Part shown: positions 47,343-58,694 of the stretch, in pieces
Numbering within the stretch: the stretch's first letter is position 1
Layout: each line of letters starts with the position of its first letter
From: Bos javanicus
Taxonomy: Eukaryota; Chordata; Mammalia; Artiodactyla; Bovidae
Assembly: GCF_032452875.1 (NCBI RefSeq)
Contig: NC_083882.1
Coordinates: 60,899,614 to 60,963,613, forward strand
Length of the DNA: 64,000 bases
Direction of reading: 5' to 3'
Notes under the pieces: generated by a model
What the model was told of the DNA's origin: nothing
Seen by the model: only the letters and a program-made list of their open reading frames with translations
The model's database searches: none
Made by a program: the position numbers and the translations under genes

Positions 47343-48197
47343 CTCTGGGCTGGAAGAAGCACAAGCTGGAATCAAGATTGCCAGGAGAAATATCAATAAC
47401 CTCAGATATGCAGATGACACCACACTTATGGCAGAAAGTGAAGAGGAACTAAAAAGCCTCTTGATGAAAGGGAAAGAGGAGAGTGAAAAAGTTGGCTTAA
47501 AGCTCAACATTCAGAAAATGAAGATCATGTCATCTGGTCCCATCACTTCATGGGAAATAGATGGGGAAACAGTGGAAACAGTGTCAGACTTTATTTTGGG
47601 GGGCTCCAAAATCACTGCAGATGGTGACTGCAGCCATGAAATTAAAAGACGCTTATTCATTGGAAGGAAAGTTATGACCAACCTAGATAGCATATTCAAA
47701 AGCAGAGACATTACTTTGCCAACAAAGGCCCGTCTAGTCAAGGCTATGGTTTTTCCAGTAGTCATGTGTGGATGTGAGAGTTGGACTGTGAAGAAAGCTG
47801 AGTGCCGAAGAATTGATGCTTTTAAACTATGGTGTTGGAGAAGACTCTTGAGAGTCCCTTGGAGTCAAGGATATCCAACCAGTCCATTCTAAAGGAGATC
47901 AGCCCTGGGTGTTCTTTGGAAGGAATGATGCTAAAGCTGAAACTCCAGTACTTTAGCCACCTCATGCAAAGAGTTGACTCATTGGAAAAGACTCTGATGC
48001 TGGGAGGGATTGGGGGCAGGAGGAAAAGGGGACGACAGAGGATGAGATGGCTGGATGGCATCACTGACTCGATGGACGTGAGTTTGAGTGAACTCCGGAA
48101 GATGGTGATGGACAGGGAGGCCAGACGTGCTGCATGCAGTTCATGGGGTCAAAAAGAGTCAGACATGACTGAGCAACTGAACTGATTGAACTGACTG
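47343..48197 (+). mobile_element. 5'-truncated BovB LINE with reverse-transcriptase remnant
   Basis: Aligns by eye with the distal quarter of the full copy at 57.5-60.9 kb. The YADD catalytic motif is at 47407-47418. The frame 47428-47892 covers the end of RT and is then broken by a shift; the C-terminal part reopens at 47829-48185. ACCTGACA flanks it at 47335-47342 and 48198-48205. Confidence 0.9.
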
Positions 48198-48439
48198 ACC
48201 TGACATCCAGCATGGTGTCAGGTAAGAAATGGGTCATTACAGGTTCTCATTTAAGGAATGGAAAGATTTGTAATCAACTTGCAAATTGTTAAAATGGTAG
48301 TAAAATTTTATCAAGTCTTCATGACCTAAAACTCACTCTAAACCAATTTGTAATTTGGGGCAGTTTTTCTTGTAAAATGACTATAGATGATATTAGCTTG
48401 AATATTCTGAATATTGTTAATGGTATTAACTGTTCATTG

Positions 48440-48648
48440 TGAAAGTTTCAGTTGCTCAGTCGTGTCCAGCTCTTTTCGAACCTATGGACTGTAGCCTATG
48501 AGGCGCCTCTGTTCATGGGATTCTCCAGGAAAGAATATTGGAATGTATTGCCACTCCCTTTTCCAGGGGACCTTCCCAACCCAGGGATCTCAAACCCGGG
48601 TTCCTACATTGCAAGTGGATTCTTTACCATCTGAGCCACAGGGAAGAA
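48440..48648 (-). mobile_element. Bov-tA SINE
   Basis: Antisense copy from GTTTCAGTTGCTCAGTCG to TCTGAGCCACAGGGAAG. Confidence 0.9.
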
Positions 48649-48654
48649 CTTCAA

Positions 48655-48990
48655 CCATTTATGAAGTCAACAAAATTTTATTGAGCATTTCTTTTGTCTC
48701 TGGCATTCATCTAAGCACGAAGCAGTAATGATAAAGTCCCTGCTTTTAAAAAAATAATAAAAATAAAAACAAAACAAAGTTATTTCAGACAACAGTAACT
48801 GTTATGAGGAAAATTTTAAAGTAATAGAGTGTCAGGAAAAATAGTTTAAACTTCAGTTGAATAACTGTAGAAAGCCTTCTCAGAAAGTGACATTTGAGGC
48901 CTACATGACAAGAAAGCATGCCATGTGACGATTTAGGGCAGAGAAGAGAAAAACTGTTAGCAAAGGTATGAGATGTGGTCCAAGAATTGA
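48655..48990 (-). repeat. L2 LINE fragment (antisense)
   Basis: Shows TTTTATTGAGCATTTC, AAGTGACATTTGAGGCC and GACAAGAAAGCATGCCATG in the order of antisense L2 3' ends. Confidence 0.6.
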
Positions 48991-48994
48991 AAAT

Positions 48995-49440
48995 GTCAGA
49001 CAAGGATAGCTAGAAAGCAGACTTTCCCAAAGGAGTCTAGTGAACAGACACCATCTAAATGCACATGAGTCCTAATATGATTTAATTCTACTACCACCAC
49101 CTAATCATTCTAAGTGGGGATTGTGGAAGTGCATTTCCCACCTTCCTTCCTCAGCCCCCAATTTCAGGCTTAATCACTTTTCTAAGTACCTGAGAATGGA
49201 GGGAAAGGGGCCTTCCTAGGGGGTTAGAGAGGTAGTCCTAGGTGGAAAGAAGAGTTCATATTTCTACATCAGAAAACCCGCTCACATTTATGAAAGAAGC
49301 AATGATTGCTCTCCCCAGGTGTTCAGATTTGTAAATTAGTTTCCAGATTTATATCCCTGATCTGGTGCTACCTAGTCTCTAAAAGGATGTGGTGTCTCTG
49401 TTACAGCTTCTTTTTTATTAACGATTCTTTTCATAGAAAG
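48995..49440. other. No recognised feature
   Basis: Intergenic sequence to the left of the solo LTR. Confidence 0.5.
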
Positions 49441-49446
49441 GAATAG

Positions 49447-50720
49447 TGCGGGGAGCCGGAGGGAGGCACTCCGCCCGTGGCAAAGGTCATGAAGAAGGAG
49501 GCTCGACATACGCAAAGGCGGATAGAGCCTCAGGAGTCCCCCTGGAAATCCTGGAGCATCTACCCCCATAACCAGAGCCTGCCTACTTTACTACTTTGTG
49601 CTCTCACCTACACCTCTGACTTTACGGGGGGCTGTCCCCCACCACCTCTTTCGGAGAAGGAGTTAACCTAGAGCTCCAGTTAATTAAAGACTCCTGGGCG
49701 TGACAAGAGTGTTTTAACCTACAAACTCCTCTGAAGGTTCTCTAGCCTGCCTGACAGCCTTGTCCGGCCACATGTGATTGCTCACAGCCTCCCAACCGTG
49801 AGAGGCACGAGATGCTTTAAACCTTCTAAAAACAGGTTCCTTAGAAAAGTTAGAAAACCATTAGTATAAGTATAGTGGGCTGATTAGAAATTGTATTGGT
49901 GAAGGGTTTTTCATTTGTTGAGCCAATGTTTACTGCCAAGTCTCCACATCCCCTGCCCTTACACACATTAATGAATATATAGAAGAAATAAGTATTAAAC
50001 TTTGATATAAATCACGTTAGACCTTAGGCTAAGTAAATTCTTTCCTTAACTAAAACCCACTACGCCCTCACCCTATAGGAATGTAACTTTATTTGGGTGG
50101 CGTCTGTTTTAAGAATAATCACCCCTGGAGAAATAAGTGTTGACTGACCGCTGTCACAAGGAGAGGGTCATAAATTGTCAGCAGGCCCCCTGGCCAGAAG
50201 ATGATGTAACACCCCTAAGACCTCTGTATACATTTGTATGAAGCACCTGACTTTAATAAAAGTCAGGACTGCTGTCCCCACGTGACTTTGTATAACATCT
50301 CAGTGTATAAAAACAGACTCTGGAAAATGAAGAATTGGGATCAGTTCCTCAAAATACTGGTCTCCCCATGTCCTTCTCTCTCTCAAACTCTGGCTGAGTC
50401 TCCATCTGGAGCACAGAGCCCGCCATGCTTACTAATTATGCCTGGGCTTCTAAGATCCGACTGGGGAGGCCTCAGTGTCTCCTCTCCTTCAGGAGAATGG
50501 AAGGATGCCTGTGGCCTACGTAAGTGGTGCAAGCTTCTTGTCTTGAAGTTTTATTGGTTTCCCGCGTAAACCAAGCTACTCAGCCTCTTTTCTCCACTGA
50601 ATTTTCCTGCTGAGTTATCCTCATTCTATTACTCTTTATATCTCTAATTAATATTTAAATAAGTTGCTGACGCAGTCCCCACTTCGAATACCCTGGATCA
50701 GCTGGGGCTGGACCCCGGCA
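49447..50720 (+). mobile_element. Solo LTR of a class II (ERVK/betaretrovirus-like) endogenous retrovirus
   Basis: A 1274-bp unit starts TGCGGGGAGCC and ends GACCCCGGCA, so it keeps the TG...CA ends with short inverted termini. It is flanked by a perfect 6-bp duplication GAATAG (49441-49446 and 50721-50726), the size typical of class II elements. AATAAA lies at 50254-50259 and TATAAAAA at 50306-50313; U3/R/U5 borders are not assigned. No gag, pol or env lies beside it. It is therefore most likely a recombination relic. Small frames inside it (49477-49671, 50234-50569) are not supported as genes. Family may be a BTLTR1-type, from memory. Orientation is inferred from the AATAAA. Confidence 0.85.
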
Positions 50721-50879
50721 GAATAGAAAGCAGGTCAAATTAGCTCACAATATATCAGCTTACAGTAAGGATACTGTCAGATCTTACAGGAGTCCACAAA
50801 AGAGCTGAAGAACTAAGATTTAAGAAAAACAGAGGTATATATTGAGACAACCTAAAAGTTCGTTCACATTTTTCTGTAG

Positions 50880-51068
50880 TGAAGTGAGGTGAACGTCGTG
50901 TCCAACTCTTTGAGACTCCATGGACTATACAGTCCATGAAATTCTCCAGGCCAGAATACTGAAGTGGGTAGCCTTCCCTTCTCCAGGGGATCTTCCCAAC
51001 CCAAAGATCGAACCCAGGTCTCCTGCATTGCAGGCAGAGTCTTTACCAGCTGAGTCACAAGGGGAGTC
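50880..51068 (-). mobile_element. Bov-tA SINE
   Basis: Antisense copy with GTCGTGTCCAACTCTTTGAG, GATCGAACCCAGGTCTCC and a diverged head ending GGGGAGTCC. Confidence 0.88.
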
Positions 51069-51129
51069 CACATTTTGGTAAGATGTCATATTTTTCTGTA
51101 ACATTTTACCAAAAACCCAAATGAACTTT

Positions 51130-52123
51130 TTGAGTTGAGTTCAGTTGCTCAGTCATGTCCAACTCTTTGCAACCCCACGGACTGCAGAACACCAGGCCTC
51201 CCTGTCCATCACCAACTCCTGGAGCCTACTCAAACTCATGTCCATTGAATTGGTGATGCCATCCAACCATCTCATCCTCTGTCATTCCCTTCTCCTCCCA
51301 CCTTCAATCTTTCCCAGCATCAGGGTCTTTTCCAACGACTCAGTTTTTCGCATCAGATGGCCAAAGTATTGGAGTTTCAGCTTCAGCATCAGTTCTTCCA
51401 ATGAATATTCAGGACCAATTTCTTTTAGGATGGACTGGTTGGATCTCCTTGCAGTCCAAGGGACTCTCAAGAGTCTTCTCCAACACCACAGTTCTAAAGC
51501 ATCAATTCTTTGGCACTCAGCTTTCTTTATGGTCCAACTCTCACATCCATACATGACTGCTGGAAAAACCATAGCCTTGACTAGATGGACGTTTGTGGCA
51601 AAGTAACGTCTCTGCTTTTTAAATATGCTGTCTAGGTTGGTCATAACTTTCTTCCAAGGAGTAAGCATCTTTTAATTTCATGGCTGCAGTCACCATCTGC
51701 AGTGATTTTGGAGCCCCAAAAAATAAATTCTCTCACTGTTTCCACTGTTTCCCCATCTATTTCCCATGAAGTGGTGGAACCAGATGCCATGATCTTAGTT
51801 TTCTGAATGTTGAGCTTTAAGCCAACCTTTTCACTCTCCTCTTTCACTTTCATCAAGAGGCTCTTTAGTTCTTCTTTGCTTTCTGCCATAAGTGTGGTGT
51901 CATCTGCATATCTGAGGTTATTGATATTTCTCCCGGCAATCTTGATTCCAGCTTGTGCTTCATCCAGTCCAGCATTTCTCATGGTGTACTCTGCATATAA
52001 GTTAAATAAGCAGGGTGACAATATACAGCCTTGACATATTCCTTTTCCGATTTGGAACAAATCTGTTGTTCCTTGTCCAGTTCTAACTGTTGCTTCTTGA
52101 CCTGCATACAGATTTCTCAGGAG
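51130..52123 (-). mobile_element. 5'-truncated BovB LINE with exact target duplication
   Basis: Antisense BovB covers the end of RT to the 3' terminus; YADD lies at 51899-51910 (minus). AAATGAACTTT is repeated at 51119-51129 and 52124-52134, so both ends of the insertion are exact. The reading frame is split into 51641-52243 and 51282-51668, indicating a frameshift near 51650. Confidence 0.92.
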
Positions 52124-52148
52124 AAATGAACTTTGGGTGAACCCTATA

Positions 52149-52336
52149 GGCTTCCCTGGTGGCTCAGATGATAAAGAATCTGCCTGAAATCCAGCAGACC
52201 CAGGTTTAACCCCTGCGTCAGGAAGATCCCCAGGAGAAGGCAATGGCTACCTACTCCAGTATTCTTGCCTAGAGAATTCCATGGACAAAGGAACCTGGCA
52301 GGCTATAGCACATGGGGTTGCAAATATAGAGAGATA
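52149..52336 (+). mobile_element. Bov-tA SINE
   Basis: Sense copy from GGCTTCCCTGGTGGCTCAG to CACATGGGGTTGCAAA, then a degenerate GAGATAGAGA tail. Confidence 0.9.
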
Positions 52337-52339
52337 GAG

Positions 52340-53800
52340 ATTCTCAGTAATGAGTCTGCTTTTCCATAAAATCTCCATGCATGTGGTCCCACATGGCCAC
52401 TTAGTCCATCATTATAGAGTCTTTCAATTTAAAGGTCCTTCACATGCTTTAAAATTTCTAAAAGAAGAAATCTGATTGATTGAGCTCAACTTTTTAACCA
52501 AGCCATTCAAGTCACAAATTACTGGCTTAACGGGTCAAATCGCCAATATCCCAAAGGGAAGTTCACTCATCTGAGTCTGTGCTTGGAACGAGATTTTCTG
52601 AACAGGGGCCAACACAAGTCCAGCTCACTAATTCTAACAGCAGCATGCCAGGTTGTTCTAAGATCTTGGGAAACCTTTGCTACTCTTACTTATAGAGGAT
52701 CTTCTTGGCCTCACATCTAGCATATTTTAAATGTTTACACTTTCCAGGTTAGGGATTATGTAAACTATTTTACAATGGAGTTGCAGCTCTCTAGTAGACA
52801 GCATTACACTGAAATTTTGCAGTATGTTCAGTTTTTTCTGTACTTCAGAGATAATGATTTCATTTTAAGAATGTAGACATTTTGCAGCCTCCTGGAAAGC
52901 ATATAGACACATAGGCATGGCCCAGAAACAAACCACAATCCCTGAACAAAAAAATAGCTCCTTGATAACTGTCAAGTACTTAAGAATCTTGACTTTTAAG
53001 GTATTATTAAATAATCATATTTTTGGCTGACAAACTGTGGTTGAAAGACATCCTCACTTACCTGTTTATTCGTCTGCCTGTGAATACATGCTGATGTATG
53101 TGAACGTGTTCTATGTTTGTGTTGTCTTCTGTGTTGTGTGTAAGCCATAGTGGGAAAGCTAATTACTAAACTCTGCAAATGCACCCAGAGGCTACTTTGA
53201 GCAATGCATCCAAAAAAAAAAAAAAATCTAAAAATAACTAACTAAGTAATAAATAGCCATTTGCAGATGGGAATTTTTTATGCAGCTTTCTAAACAATAG
53301 CAGCTTTCCTTAAGACGTTACAGAATTTTTCCTGATGTTCTACTAGGTATACTAAATCTTCCATACTTCAAAACAGATCATTTGAATAAGGATGTAATAA
53401 AATTGACTGGATCCAAATTAAAGTTATTTTTAGGACAATATCAAACCACTGCTTTCATCTTAGAATAGATTCACACATGCATATTCTTCTGTGTTAGTTA
53501 AAAGCACCAAGAGAGTCATTTCTGAGAGGCAGAGCATTCCAGTAAATATTTTAGAATACTACATTGCCAAAAATGTCAGGACCACTCTGAAAAATAATAT
53601 CTTGATTGCTTAGTGTTTTAATTGTTCAAAGTCACTCAGAAGAAAAATTTTAAAAAGGAGACTAAACTAGAATGTAAAAGTTCATTATGGTTGAGGAATA
53701 TGCTGCAGAAATATTTAGTTTAGAAAGATGCAGAATCTGCAGCAAGAGACTTACTGAAAAATGCAAGAGAATTGGGAGTTTCTTAGCAGGGGTAACATGC
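52340..53800. other. No recognised feature; A-run at 53213-53226
   Basis: Repeat-poor intergenic stretch; no credible reading frame. Confidence 0.5.
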
Positions 53801-54070
53801 TGCTGCTACTGCTGCTAAGTCACTTCAGTCGTGTCCAACTCTGTGTGACCCCAGAGACGGCAGCCCACCAGGCTCTGCCATCCCTGGGATTCTCCAGGCA
53901 AGAACACTGGAGTGAGATGCCATTTCCTTCTCCAATGCATGAAAGTGAAAAGTGAAAGTGAAGTCACTCAGTCGTGTCCGACTCTTATCAACCCCATGGA
54001 CTGCAGCCCACCAGGCTCCTCTGTCCATAGGATTTTCCAGGCAAGAGTACTGGAGTGGGGTGCCATTGCC
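53801..54070 (-). mobile_element. Bov-A2 SINE (dimeric) with imperfect (CTG)n head
   Basis: Two antisense Bov-A units are joined by the same GAAAGTGAAAAGTGAAAGTG linker as the copy at 28.3 kb. A CTGCTGCTACTGCTGCT tract lies at the left end. Confidence 0.9.
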
Positions 54071-54403
54071 GGACATATCTGCAAAAAATCAACAGCTCTG
54101 TAAACAGAGCTGTATAAACAATCAAAATAATATTTAATAATAGCCAAAATTGATGTGTGATAATCTGAGATGGTTTCTTCCATCTGGGACAAAAGTATTT
54201 GGTGCCCTCTTTCAAGAGAGCTCTGGTTCATACAGCCTTCTGCCACCACTAATGTATATGCAGTTAGTGGTCTAGTCATGTACCTCAAACTTAGCTCAAG
54301 AGAGTCCCCATACTAATAATATATTCAATAGCACTATAAATTTTCCTGCTCAAGACAGAGCATCTCCTTGAAGTGATGAACTTTGGCTCTGGTTTGAAGC
54401 TTA

Positions 54404-54675
54404 AAGAAAGGACTGATGCTGAAGTTGAAACTCCAATAATTTGGCCACCTGATGTGAATAGTCAACTAATTGAAAAAGATTCCGATGCTGGGGAAAATTG
54501 AGGGCAAGAGGAGAAGGGGGCAACATAAGATGAGATGGTTGGATGGCATCACTGATTCAATGGAAATACATTTGAGCAAACTCTGGGAGATAGTGAAAGA
54601 CAGGAGAGCCTGGCGTGGTGCAGTCCATGGGGTCTCAAAGAGTGGGACACAACTTAAAGATTGAACAACAACAAC
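54404..54675 (+). mobile_element. BovB LINE 3'-end fragment
   Basis: Terminal BovB blocks AGGACTGATGCTGAAGTTGA, TTTGGCCACCTGATGTG and GGGTCTCAAAGAGTGGGAC with an ACAACAACAACT tail. Confidence 0.88.
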
Positions 54676-54778
54676 TCCTCTTTAACTCACAGAAGCTATT
54701 GAACATTTTATTGCTAAATTGAATGTGCTGTATACAAAGTATAATTTGACTTGTTTATGTTGATATATAGATTACAGA

Positions 54779-54940
54779 TTAAGAGCACAGTCTCTAAAAC
54801 CAGCAAATCTCTATCCACTACTACATAGATACCTGACCTTGATTAGTTTTCTTGAGTTTTCTAAATGGAATGTTTAGACATCCACCAAGTGAAAATGATG
54901 ATTCCTGCTTGATAAGGTTGTTGTAAGAATTGGAGGAGAA
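54779..54940 (+). repeat. MIR SINE
   Basis: TAAGAGCACAGTCTCTAAAACC at the head and TTGATAAGGTTGTTGTAAG-type sequence at the tail follow MIR order. Confidence 0.65.
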
Positions 54941-55327
54941 AAAAAAAAGTATGTGAAAGACAAAATGCACAAGACAACAGGGAACTGATTTTATTCTAGC
55001 CATTACAATGTGTAGATTATTCACTAATGAGGAAATTTTCAGATAAAACAGGACTCATCCTTGAATCATATGGGGGTCATGAGAAAAGACGGAGGTGAGT
55101 CTTACCCTAGAACATGGAAATAGAATAAAAGTCTATGTGTTTATCATACCCAATGCTGATAAATCAGAGAAAACATCATTGTTTTTATTACACAAAAAAT
55201 ATTAAACAACTCTCATTTGCCAAAGATTTACATAAAGCATGTAAGTTTGAAATAATAAAACTTTTCTGATTTGGTTTCTGTGAGAATATTTTCAAAATTT
55301 GGCATATTGAAAATCTTAGTAGTTCAC

Positions 55328-55615
55328 GAAACTCCCCTGGTGGTCTAGCAGTTAAGAATCTGCCTGCCATGCATGGGACATGGTTTTGATATCTGGTCCA
55401 GGAAGATCCCACATGCCCCTGAGCAGCTAAACCTACATGCCACAACTACTGAGCCTGTGCTGCATAGCAAATGAAGTCCCTACAATGAGATGCTCGCACT
55501 CCACAGCTAGATTACCTTTGCTTGTCACAACTAGAGAAAACCAGCATACAGCAATGGATACCCTGTGCAGACAAAAGTAAATAACTGCATAAAATAAAAA
55601 ACATTTTTAAAAAGA
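55328..55615 (+). mobile_element. CHR-type SINE, long form
   Basis: Head AAACTCCCCTGGTGGTC and GCAGTTAAGAATCTGCCTGC, then CATGCCACAACTACTGAGCC and a tail of AATAAAA repeats. Confidence 0.8.
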
Positions 55616-55619
55616 AAAT

Positions 55620-56675
55620 GTTAGTAGTTTAATTTCCTTAATTTCTGGATATTTTAGGAATATTCAATTTACGTATGCAATAATTTACCTGTCAGCCAAT
55701 CAAAATAGAAGTCCTTAAGCAGTTCGTTAAGGTATAATCAAATTTGGTAATTCCAACTGGAGGTAGGAAATATTACACACTCACATATTGAGAGGTAAAG
55801 ACCTTTCTGAGTCACAGACATAGACATGTGGCTTCAGTTCTAAAAATTTTGGTCATAGGTCAAGTACATACAAACCCAGAAAAGAAAAACTCACTAATCC
55901 ATATCAAAGAACTATTCTAAATTGATCTGGACTCCAAATAGACAAACAGACAAGACTAACAAAGCAGAATCTCAGTCTCTATCATCCGACAGAGAGAAGA
56001 ACTCTATAATCCAGTCATTCCTTTACAGAGACTCCCAAATGGTCAGACCACAAAACCCGAAGAAGCTAGCAGTAGAAATCAGGCACATGTTTAAAAAGAA
56101 TTAAAATCAAATCCTAACCATGCTACCAAATAGACTATACACAAGTCCATAGCACAGGACCAGGAGGTGGACTTACCATTGGGCTACAAATCATTAGCCA
56201 GGAGCAGAGGACAAAGGGTCCCAGAAGTCCTTTCCTGGGTAGAGTACACAGGGGTCCAAAAGTGATGTCATGTCTGAGTTACAGTACCAAACTGTGAAAG
56301 GCAAAGGCAGAAAAGGAGGTGATTTTATGTATACTGTTACAATAGGAGGAACATTCATAAATGGGGAAGGTCTCAAAAAAACAGCAGGGAACTTGGAATT
56401 TTTAGGGATAAATATGCAAGAAGGTCATCCTAGAGTTTATGGAAGTCCTTGAAAAGGAGTGAGTCTTCACTCAAAATACAGCAGCACAGCAGAGTCATTA
56501 GAGGGCAGGAAGATTTCTTAACTATTATTGCTTTTCGGGAGCAAAGGGCTCAGACATAAAGTTCAGCATTATTACATCATCAGCTTTGTAAAATATTTAC
56601 TCATGAACAACGTGTTGGCAATTATTGTTGGAGAGGACAGTGTATTTAACAGTACACTTTATGTATTCTGTATAG
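55620..56675. other. Unclassified stretch, possibly an old LTR-like repeat
   Basis: The part from about 55850 to 56570 has the less AT-biased look of an LTR, but I cannot match it to a family or find paired ends. The 60-codon frames at 55922, 56194 (minus) and 56270 carry no known motif. Confidence 0.3.
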
Positions 56676-56679
56676 AGTA

Positions 56680-56800
56680 AAATACCCACTATTCTTTACT
56701 AGCTGCCTGACTTTGGGGAAATTACATGATTTCTCTGATTTTAATTTTCTTATCAGTTCATTGGACATAAAAGCATTGCCTTCTTCATAAAGCTAAATTC
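56680..56800 (+). repeat. MIR fragment
   Basis: TAGCTGCCTGACTTTGGGG and AAATTACATGATTTCTCTGA follow the MIR core. Confidence 0.65.
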
Positions 56801-57064
56801 TAAGACTAGATTCTCACCAGTGAGCTCTCATAAACAATGGTGAACTGTTACCATCACTATTTACAACTGAATGAATCTATTGGAAAGTACTTCATTTTCT
56901 TTTTTTATTTCTAAAACCCACCTGACAAAGTAAACATTTCTAGAGCACAAGGATTCACTTTTTTAATTTGCCAGATCAGTTTGGTAATTTTAACAGAAAC
57001 TTAATACTTGTTAACATGATATTTTAAATTTTTAACACTTCTTTGGGCTGTGTGTGTGTATATG

Positions 57065-57142
57065 TGTTTGGTCGCTCAGTCATGTCCAACTCTTTGAGAT
57101 CACATGCACCGTACTCTCTGTCCATGGAATTTCTCAAGCATT
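57065..57142 (-). mobile_element. Bov-tA SINE fragment
   Basis: Short antisense piece with GGTCGCTCAGTCATGTCC and CTGTCCATGGAATTTCTC, preceded by a GT-rich tract. Confidence 0.8.
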
Positions 57143-58070
57143 GGGATAGACATTTTTAATTTATTTCTTTGAAAAGTTCTGATATCATAAAGGAAACTAG
57201 GACTAAGCTGTCAATTAAATGAATATTAAAATCAAAGTTGGAAAAAACTAGCTGGCATTTGTCTGTGTTGTGTTAAAATCCATAATTCTGCTGTAGTCCA
57301 AGCTGAGCTGATGTAAACTGGAAAACTGATAAAGGATGGTTTGAGAAAATCTTTTTTAAAAAAATCTTGTCATCTTTCCTTTTGATGAGTAAAATTAATG
57401 GTATAGAAACCTTACGATATCATTGTTCATGTGAATATGGTTCTGGGAAGATAAACAGTTTTGCTGTTTAAGAATACCAAATAAAGTAGTCCTAGATGTT
57501 CTTTTGGGGGCACAGGAGGGCCGAGAGGAGCTACTCCACGTTCAAGGTCAGGAGGGGTGGTTGTGAGGAGATACCCCTCGTAAAAGGTAAGGAGCAGTGG
57601 CTACGCTTTGCTGGAGCAACTGTGAAGAGGTACCCCATGTCCAAGGTAAGAGAAACCCAAGTAAGATGATAGGTGTTGCGAGAGGCATCAGAGGGCAGAC
57701 ACACAAATCATAATCACAGAAAACTAGTCAATCTAATCACACGGATTACAGCCTTGTCTAACTCAATGAAACTAAGCCATGCCCTGTGAGGCCACTCAGG
57801 ATGGGCGGGTCATTGTAGAGAGGTCTGATAGAATGTGGCCCACTGGAGAAGGGAATAGCAAACCACTTCAGTATTCTTGCCTTGAGAATTCCATGAACAG
57901 TATGAAAGGGCAAAATGTTAGGATACTGAAAGAGGAACTCCCCAGGTCAGTAGGTGCCCAATATGCTACTGGAGATCAGTGGATAAATAACTCCAGAAAG
58001 AATGAAGGGATGGAGCCAAAGCAAAAACAATACCCAGTTGTGGATGTGAAGGTGATAGAAGCAAGGTCCG

Positions 58071-58694
58071 ATGCTGACAAGAGCAGTATTACATAGGACC
58101 TGGAATGCCAGGTCCATGAATCAAGGCAAATTGGAAGTGGCCAAACAGGAGATGGCAAGAGTGAACGTCAACATTCTAGGAATCAGCGAACTAAAATGGA
58201 CTGGAATGGGTGAATTTAACTCAGATGACCATTATATCTACTACTGCGGGCAGGAATCCCTCAGAAGAAATGGAGTAGCCATCATGGTCAACAAAAGAGT
58301 CCAAAATGCAGTAATTGGATGCAATCTCAAAAACGACAGAATGATCTCTGTTCGTTTTCGAGGCAAACCATTCAATATCATGGTAATCCAAGCCTATGAC
58401 CCAACCAATAATGCTGAAGAAGCTGAAGTTGAACAGGTCTATGAAGACTTACAAGACCTTTTAGAACTAACACCCAAAAAAAATGTCCTTTTCGTTCTAG
58501 GGGACTGGAATGCAAAAGTAGGAAGTCAAGAAACACCTGGAGTAACAGGCAAATTTGGCCTTGGAATGCGGAATGAAGCAGGGCAAAGGCTAATAGAGTT
58601 TTGCCAAGAGAACGCACTGATCATGGCAAACACCCTCTTCCAACAACACAAGAGAAGACTCTACACATGGACATCACCAGATGGTCAACACTGA
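58071..58694 (+). pseudogene. BovB endonuclease-domain remnant
   Basis: The 207-codon open part has the APE-like endonuclease signatures: an early TWNAR motif, SELKW with the metal-binding Glu, and GDWNAKVG. It is cut by a TGA at 58692-58694 where I recall a CGA Arg codon in active copies, the expected outcome of CpG decay. The GSDH motif lies downstream of the stop near 58785, so the nuclease is truncated. In life this domain nicks target DNA for target-primed reverse transcription. Confidence 0.85.

Noticed and set aside
47428..47892. 154-codon frame resembling a reverse transcriptase
   Set aside because: It is the C-terminal part of a truncated BovB, not a host gene.
49477..50569. 64- and 111-codon frames in the solo LTR
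   Set aside because: Short, unlike known retroviral proteins, and lying in LTR sequence that is normally non-coding.
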